Origin: Bacteroidales bacterium
Lineage (GTDB): Bacteria; Bacteroidota; Bacteroidia; Bacteroidales; UBA932
Length of the DNA: 6,741 bases
Direction of reading: 5' to 3'
Assembly: GCA_017555925.1 (NCBI GenBank)
Contig: JAFZFL010000059.1
Span: forward strand, 1-6,741
Notes under the pieces: model-generated
Seen by the model: the letters and a program-made list of their open reading frames with translations, nothing else
Database searches by the model: none
What the model was told of the DNA's origin: nothing
Shown: piece by piece, positions 6,637 through 6,741 of the stretch
How positions within the stretch are numbered: the stretch's first letter is position 1
Layout: every line of letters starts with the position of its first letter
Made by a program: the position numbers and the translations under genes

Positions 6637-6741
6637 TTAAGAGGCTGACTTAGATTGGAACAGAGCTCGGTATTGCACCGGGCTCTTTCCTTTTAGCCTC
6701 AGTTTGATTCTATCATTATTGTAGTAGCGTATATATTTAAC
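6637..6741 (-). CDS. IS3-family transposase (OrfB), C-terminal end only
   Basis: The minus-strand frame entering at the right edge encodes 34 residues before a TAA at 6639-6637, directly followed by a second TAA. The peptide contains KYIRYYNNDRIKLRLKGKSP and then VQYRALFQSKSAS. YYNNxRIKxxLKGxSPVQYR is the hallmark tail that follows the last catalytic Glu of the DDE integrase core in IS3-family OrfB proteins. The catalytic residues and OrfA lie outside the window, so whether the element is intact cannot be said. Confidence 0.9.
   Translation of the reverse strand, partial: VKYIRYYNNDRIKLRLKGKSPVQYRALFQSKSAS
6662..6694 (+). terminator. Hairpin with T-rich tail inside the IS, facing operon transcription
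   Basis: AGAGCTCGGT (6662-6671) pairs with ACCGGGCTCT (6677-6686) across a five-base loop ATTGC. The ten-pair stem is complete except for one G-U pair, and TTCCTTTT follows on the plus strand. It lies within the transposase coding end, so the sequence is also under protein-coding constraint. As an intrinsic terminator it would stop transcripts entering the IS from the lipoprotein operon. The T-tract is broken by CC, so its efficiency is uncertain. Confidence 0.5.

Larger units (their letters stand above)
6601..6741 (-). mobile_element. IS3-family insertion sequence, one end (continues beyond window)
   Basis: Two signs agree. TGACCCCCAAAAGTTGGAC at 6606-6624 is a terminal inverted repeat of the type found at the ends of IS150-group IS3 elements. 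Thirty bases inside it the end of an IS3-type transposase gene is read on the minus strand, which is the expected order at an IS right end. The exact outer base is uncertain: TG dinucleotides at 6599, 6601, 6604 and 6606 could each be the tip. The target duplication cannot be checked because the other end lies outside. Confidence 0.8.

Noticed and set aside
1..6741. CRISPR array, tRNA/rRNA gene, riboswitch or defence system
   Set aside because: No spaced repeats, no cloverleaf-like or conserved aptamer sequence, and no nuclease or toxin motif was seen; all long open regions are accounted for by the listed genes.

Overview
The window looks like Bacteroidales chromosome, probably from a gut-type genus such as Bacteroides or a relative. 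The evidence is a SusC/SusD pair with canonical signatures, a low-to-moderate GC content, A/T-rich starts without strong Shine-Dalgarno sequences, and two lipoproteins with Bacteroidetes-style lipoboxes. I cannot name the species from sequence alone.

Layout from left to right. Positions 1-292 (minus strand) hold the first 97 codons of a secreted Ntn-type amide hydrolase/acyltransferase (C45/AAT-like), which runs off the left edge. A 101-bp divergent intergenic region follows. Next come an ECF sigma factor gene (394-942), a SusC/RagA-type TonB-dependent outer-membrane transporter (1017-4043), a SusD/RagB-type surface lipoprotein (4067-5578) and a second lipoprotein in the SusE/F or surface-binding-protein position (5610-6536). 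From about 6600 to the right edge lies the end of an IS3-family insertion sequence, including the C-terminal 34 codons of its transposase on the minus strand.

How the parts may work together. SusC and SusD would form an outer-membrane uptake complex: SusD acts as the lid, SusC as the TonB-powered channel, and the third protein as an accessory surface ligand-binder. The sigma factor probably controls the operon. There is no FecR-type anti-sigma gene between it and susC, and this SusC lacks the N-terminal STN signalling domain, so the usual transenvelope signalling route is not visible here. No glycoside hydrolase, peptidase or sulfatase lies inside the operon, so the substrate is not predictable. 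The only enzyme nearby is the divergent amide hydrolase.

The most interesting signals are non-coding. An exact 12-bp element, TTTGGTGTAATA, occurs upstream of susC and again, pointing at the hydrolase gene, in the divergent region. A related element (14 of 17 positions) precedes the third operon gene. At the right end, the sequence just before the IS looks like one arm of an intrinsic terminator whose partner arm is missing, as if the IS had split it. The IS carries its own strong hairpin plus T-rich tract facing the incoming operon transcription.
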